16,339 nucleotides of DNA, taken from assembly GCA_944391365.1 (NCBI GenBank), contig CALXTH010000028.1, forward strand, positions 1-16,339, read 5' to 3'. The notes under the pieces are model-generated. The model ran no database searches. It saw only the letters and a list, made by a program, of their open reading frames with translations, and was not told where the DNA came from. Shown here piece after piece: positions 14,146 through 16,339 of this stretch (position 1 is its first letter; every line of letters begins with the position of its first letter). Made by a program: the position numbers and the translations under genes. This DNA comes from an uncultured Alphaproteobacteria bacterium (GTDB lineage Bacteria > Pseudomonadota > Alphaproteobacteria > RF32 > CAG-239).

Positions 14146-15423
14146 TTATTTTTTCAAGATAGACTTGCCGGCATAAACAGCCATATCGCCCAGTTCTTCT
14201 TCAATACGGATGAGCTGGTTGTATTTGGCCATACGGTCAGTACGAGACATTGAGCCGGTCTTAATCTGGCCGCAGTTGGTCGCAACGGCGATATCGGCAA
14301 TTGTCGCATCTTCGGTTTCACCGGAGCGGTGAGACAAAACAGCCGTATATCCGTGACGATGAGCCAGGTCTACCGCACGAAGCGTTTCTGTCAATGTTCC
14401 GATTTGGTTGACTTTAACCAAAATGGAATTGGCAACTTTCTTTTCAATACCCATAGCCAGACGTTTCGGGTTGGTCACGAACAAGTCATCACCGACCAGT
14501 TGAATTTTGTTACCCAAAGCATCAGTCAGCATTTTCCAGCCTTCCCAATCATCTTCGGCCATACCGTCTTCAATGGAGAAAATCGGGAATTTGTCACACA
14601 GGCCTTTGTAGAACTCGACCATTTCCTTATTGGTGTAGGATTTTCCTTCACCTTTCATTTCATATTTGCCGTTTTCATAGAATTCGGAAGAGGCCGCATC
14701 CATCGCCAGCATGACATCTTCACCCGGTTTATAGCCGGCGCCTTTGATGGCGTCAACAATAAAGGTCAGGGCTTCTTCAGCCGATTTCAGATTCGGGGCA
14801 AACCCGCCTTCATCACCAACATTGGTGTTGTGCCCGGCCGCCTTGAGGTTCTTCTGCAGGGTGTGGAAGATTTCAGCGCCCATGCGGATGGCTTCTTTGA
14901 TGGATGATGCGCCAACCGGCATAATCATGAATTCCTGAATATCAATCGGGTTGTCGGCATGTTTTCCGCCGTTCAGGATATTCATCATCGGAACCGGCAA
15001 AACATGAGCCATTGTGCCGCCGATATAACGATACAGAGGCAGTTCGCATTCTTCGGCCTGAGCCTTGGCTACGGCCAGTGATACGGCCAAAATGGCGTTG
15101 GCGCCGAGTTTTCCTTTGTTTTCGGTGCCATCCAGCTCAATCATTGCCTCATCAATGGCAATCTGGTCATCAGCGTCCAGACCGGCCAAAGCGTCATAAA
15201 TTGCCTCGTTAACGTTGTTAACGGCTTTTTCAACACCTTTTCCGCCAAAACGACTCTTGTCTCCATCACGAAGTTCTACGGCTTCATGAACACCGGTAGA
15301 CGCTCCGGAAGGAACGGCCGCGCGGCCAAAAGCACCGCTCTGCAGCACGACATCGGCTTCAACTGTCGGATTGCCGCGGGAGTCAATGATTTCACGAGCA
15401 TGAATATCAACAATAGCACTCAT
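14146..15423 (-). CDS. eno: Enolase
   Basis: Enolase converts 2-phosphoglycerate to phosphoenolpyruvate with Mg2+ in glycolysis. The 425-residue length is normal. Visible hallmarks are the N-terminal IDSRGNPTVEADV, SGASTGVHEAVELRDGD, the Mg2+-binding regions around AMDAASSEF, FSIEDGMAEDDW and QLVGDDLFVTN, and the signature ILVKVNQIGTLTETL followed by SHRSGETED. The start is supported by TTAGGAGAAA. It is apparently monocistronic, divergent from the dCMP deaminase gene. Confidence 0.98.
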   Translation of the reverse strand: MSAIVDIHAREIIDSRGNPTVEADVVLQSGAFGRAAVPSGASTGVHEAVELRDGDKSRFGGKGVEKAVNNVNEAIYDALAGLDADDQIAIDEAMIELDGTENKGKLGANAILAVSLAVAKAQAEECELPLYRYIGGTMAHVLPVPMMNILNGGKHADNPIDIQEFMIMPVGASSIKEAIRMGAEIFHTLQKNLKAAGHNTNVGDEGGFAPNLKSAEEALTFIVDAIKGAGYKPGEDVMLAMDAASSEFYENGKYEMKGEGKSYTNKEMVEFYKGLCDKFPIFSIEDGMAEDDWEGWKMLTDALGNKIQLVGDDLFVTNPKRLAMGIEKKVANSILVKVNQIGTLTETLRAVDLAHRHGYTAVLSHRSGETEDATIADIAVATNCGQIKTGSMSRTDRMAKYNQLIRIEEELGDMAVYAGKSILKK

Positions 15424-15472
15424 TTTTTTCTCCTAAATTATTATAAAATGAACTGCCTATAACTTCGTGCAT

Positions 15473-15516
15473 TTTTTCTTGAATGTCAAGAAAAAGTAAT
15501 ATACCTTAATAAGGTA
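15473..15516. promoter_or_regulatory. Two dyad sequences in the eno / dCMP deaminase divergent spacer
   Basis: TTTTTCTTG (15473-15481) and CAAGAAAAA (15487-15495) form a 9-base dyad around AATGT; TACCTT (15502-15507) and AAGGTA (15511-15516) form a second around AAT. A rightward promoter TTGAAT-17-TACCTT (15479-15507) for the deaminase would overlap both, so they may be operators. No known regulator site was recognised. Confidence 0.4.
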
Positions 15517-15547
15517 AATAACAGAATAATCTGGCAGGGAGGGGAAA

Positions 15548-16009
15548 ATGTTCTCAGAAAAGTGGCACCGCCGTTTTATGGAGGTTGCGGCCTTGGTTTC
15601 GACCTGGTCAAAAGACCCGAGTACCAAAACCGGGGCTATTGTCGTCGGTCCTGACCGGGAAATCCGTGCCACCGGATATAATGGTTTGGTCAGGGGGGTG
15701 GACGACAACAAGCCCGAGCGCATGGAGCGGCCGACAAAATATGATTTTTTCGAGCATGCCGAGCGCAACGCCATTTATAATGCCTGCCTGACCGGCACAT
15801 CACTGAAAGGCTGTGTGATTTATGTGACGCACCCGCCTTGCACCGATTGTGCCCGGGCGATTATCCAGTCCGGAATCAAAATGGTTGTGACCCATGAGAT
15901 GGAACGGCGCGATGATATTACCAGCCCAACCTGGCGCGATAAATTAAATTATTCGCAGGAAATGTTTAAAGAGGCCGGAATCGAATATCTGGAACTACCA
16001 CGGAAGTAG
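15548..16009 (+). CDS. Deoxycytidylate (dCMP) deaminase family protein
   Basis: A zinc cytidine/deoxycytidylate deaminase of 153 residues, likely converting dCMP to dUMP for dTTP synthesis, or a ComEB-like relative. Zinc-site motifs are complete: HAE (His70, catalytic Glu72) and PPCTDC (Cys98, Cys101). The N-terminal MEVAALVSTWSKDPSTKTGAI and ATGYNG are typical of the family. The site GGGAGGGG precedes ATG 15548. Substrate (dCMP versus another deoxynucleotide) is inferred from family resemblance. Confidence 0.92.
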   Translation: MFSEKWHRRFMEVAALVSTWSKDPSTKTGAIVVGPDREIRATGYNGLVRGVDDNKPERMERPTKYDFFEHAERNAIYNACLTGTSLKGCVIYVTHPPCTDCARAIIQSGIKMVVTHEMERRDDITSPTWRDKLNYSQEMFKEAGIEYLELPRK

Positions 16010-16103
16010 ATAATTTTTCAACAATCACGCCTAATAATTATGAAGCGAATTTATTTGCCTTGCGATTTATTACGACCAGAGCAAACGGGTGTTGTTTGAT
16101 TTT

Positions 16104-16139
16104 GTTGATTACACTGTCCGTTTGGTGTTTGCTTTTTAG
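16104..16139 (+). pseudogene. Decayed 3' end of a gene related to the one at 13175
   Basis: The frame ending at TAG 16137-16139 reads VDYTVRLVFAF, against NNYTVRPVFAF at the end of the 13175 protein, and the DNA shares the 15-base run GGTGTTTGCTTTTTA. Upstream the similarity fades within about 40 bases; the frame is closed by TGA at 16041 and shows no lectin-like motifs. I read it as the remnant of a lost paralogue. The rest of 16010-16103 shows nothing recognisable. Confidence 0.65.
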
Positions 16140-16152
16140 TTATTTTTTTGAT

Positions 16153-16213
16153 TTTAAGCCCCGGTTTCCGAACTGTCTTTTGTGAGACAAAGAGGCAGAG
16201 TCCGGGGCTTAAA
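16153..16213. promoter_or_regulatory. Perfect 12-bp inverted repeat with inner hairpin
   Basis: TTTAAGCCCCGG (16153-16164) and CCGGGGCTTAAA (16202-16213) are exact complements across 37 bases that contain TGTCT/AGACA as a small inner stem. It lies just after the sigma-factor stop on the minus strand. Neither side has a clear T run, so it is a weak candidate for an intrinsic terminator and may be a processed 3' structure or a separate RNA. Confidence 0.55.
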
Positions 16214-16224
16214 TGCTGAAAATT

Positions 16225-16338
16225 TTAATTTTCTTCAAGCATAAATTTTTTTATTTTACGAACCGAGTTCAGTTCGATTTGACGCACCCGTTCTTTGGTT
16301 ATGTTATGCAGGCGGCTCAAATCTTCAAGGGTCACCGG
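16225..16338 (-). CDS. Sigma-70 family factor, C-terminal fragment (RpoH-like)
   Basis: The frame enters at the window edge and ends at TAA 16225-16227. The 37 visible residues are region 4.2, the helix-turn-helix that reads the -35 box: TLEDLSRLHNITKERVRQIE followed by a basic helix NSVRKIKKFM. ERVRQIE and the short tail after it resemble alphaproteobacterial heat-shock sigma factors (RpoH) more than RpoD, but too little is present to be sure. Confidence 0.75.
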   Translation of the reverse strand, partial: PVTLEDLSRLHNITKERVRQIELNSVRKIKKFMLEEN

Positions 16339-16339
16339 A

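Noticed and set aside
14055..16139. Template/variable repeat pair of a diversity-generating retroelement (lectin-like 3' end duplicated at 16104)
   Set aside because: Differences between the two copies are not confined to adenines, similarity covers only about 36 bases, and there is no reverse transcriptase gene in the window.
1..16339. CRISPR array, tRNA, rRNA, transposase or integrase
   Set aside because: None seen: no regularly spaced direct repeats, no tRNA cloverleaf and no transposase or integrase protein among the real frames.

Overview
The window looks like a chromosome segment of an alphaproteobacterium. Evidence is the SUF cluster order, the NlpD-like/yajC/secD/secF block, a class II aldolase of the longer Calvin-cycle-type subfamily, and an alphaproteobacterial-looking enolase and heat-shock-type sigma tail. 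The moderate AT content, AT-rich spacers and families of secreted Cys-rich proteins suggest one of the uncultured host-associated or intestinal lineages; this is inference, since no rRNA is present.

Layout. 1-2192 (minus): sufB then partial sufC, Fe-S cluster assembly. 2335-3345 (plus): membrane-anchored PAS protein with a degenerate GGDEF domain. 3409-7394 (plus): lipoprotein with two LysM domains and a catalytically dead LytM domain (NlpD-like), then yajC-secD-secF with its own promoter and a strong terminator. 7547-8122 (minus): unknown two-TM coiled-coil protein carrying a recent 87-nt tandem duplication. 8331-9728 (plus): secreted Cys-rich protein with a palindromic element inserted in frame. 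9790-10839 (minus): class II fructose-bisphosphate aldolase. 11019-11435 and 11479-12795 (plus): small four-TM protein and a YcaD-like MFS transporter with a 14-A tract. 12796-13174: a non-coding, highly structured leader. 13175-14086 (plus): second secreted Cys-rich protein, with a C-type-lectin-like C-terminal domain. 14146-15423 (minus): enolase. 15548-16009 (plus): dCMP deaminase. 16104-16139: decayed 3' end of another gene of the 13175 family. 16225-end (minus): C-terminus of a sigma-70 family factor.

The housekeeping genes are ordinary. The most interesting stretch is 12898-13175. It holds a compact RNA that I recognise from memory as resembling the C4 antisense RNA of phages P1/P7 (CI RNA in satellite P4). 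One segment of it is complementary both to an upstream site (12961-12980) and to the Shine-Dalgarno/start region of the downstream gene (13164-13175). This mirrors the seqA-seqB-seqC layout of P4 immunity, yet no phage gene is nearby and the gene under it encodes an exported protein. Between RNA and gene lie a terminator hairpin and a mutually exclusive 13-bp hairpin that hides the ribosome-binding site. The two Cys-rich genes share a repeat pattern and appear to belong to one expanding, decaying surface-protein family.
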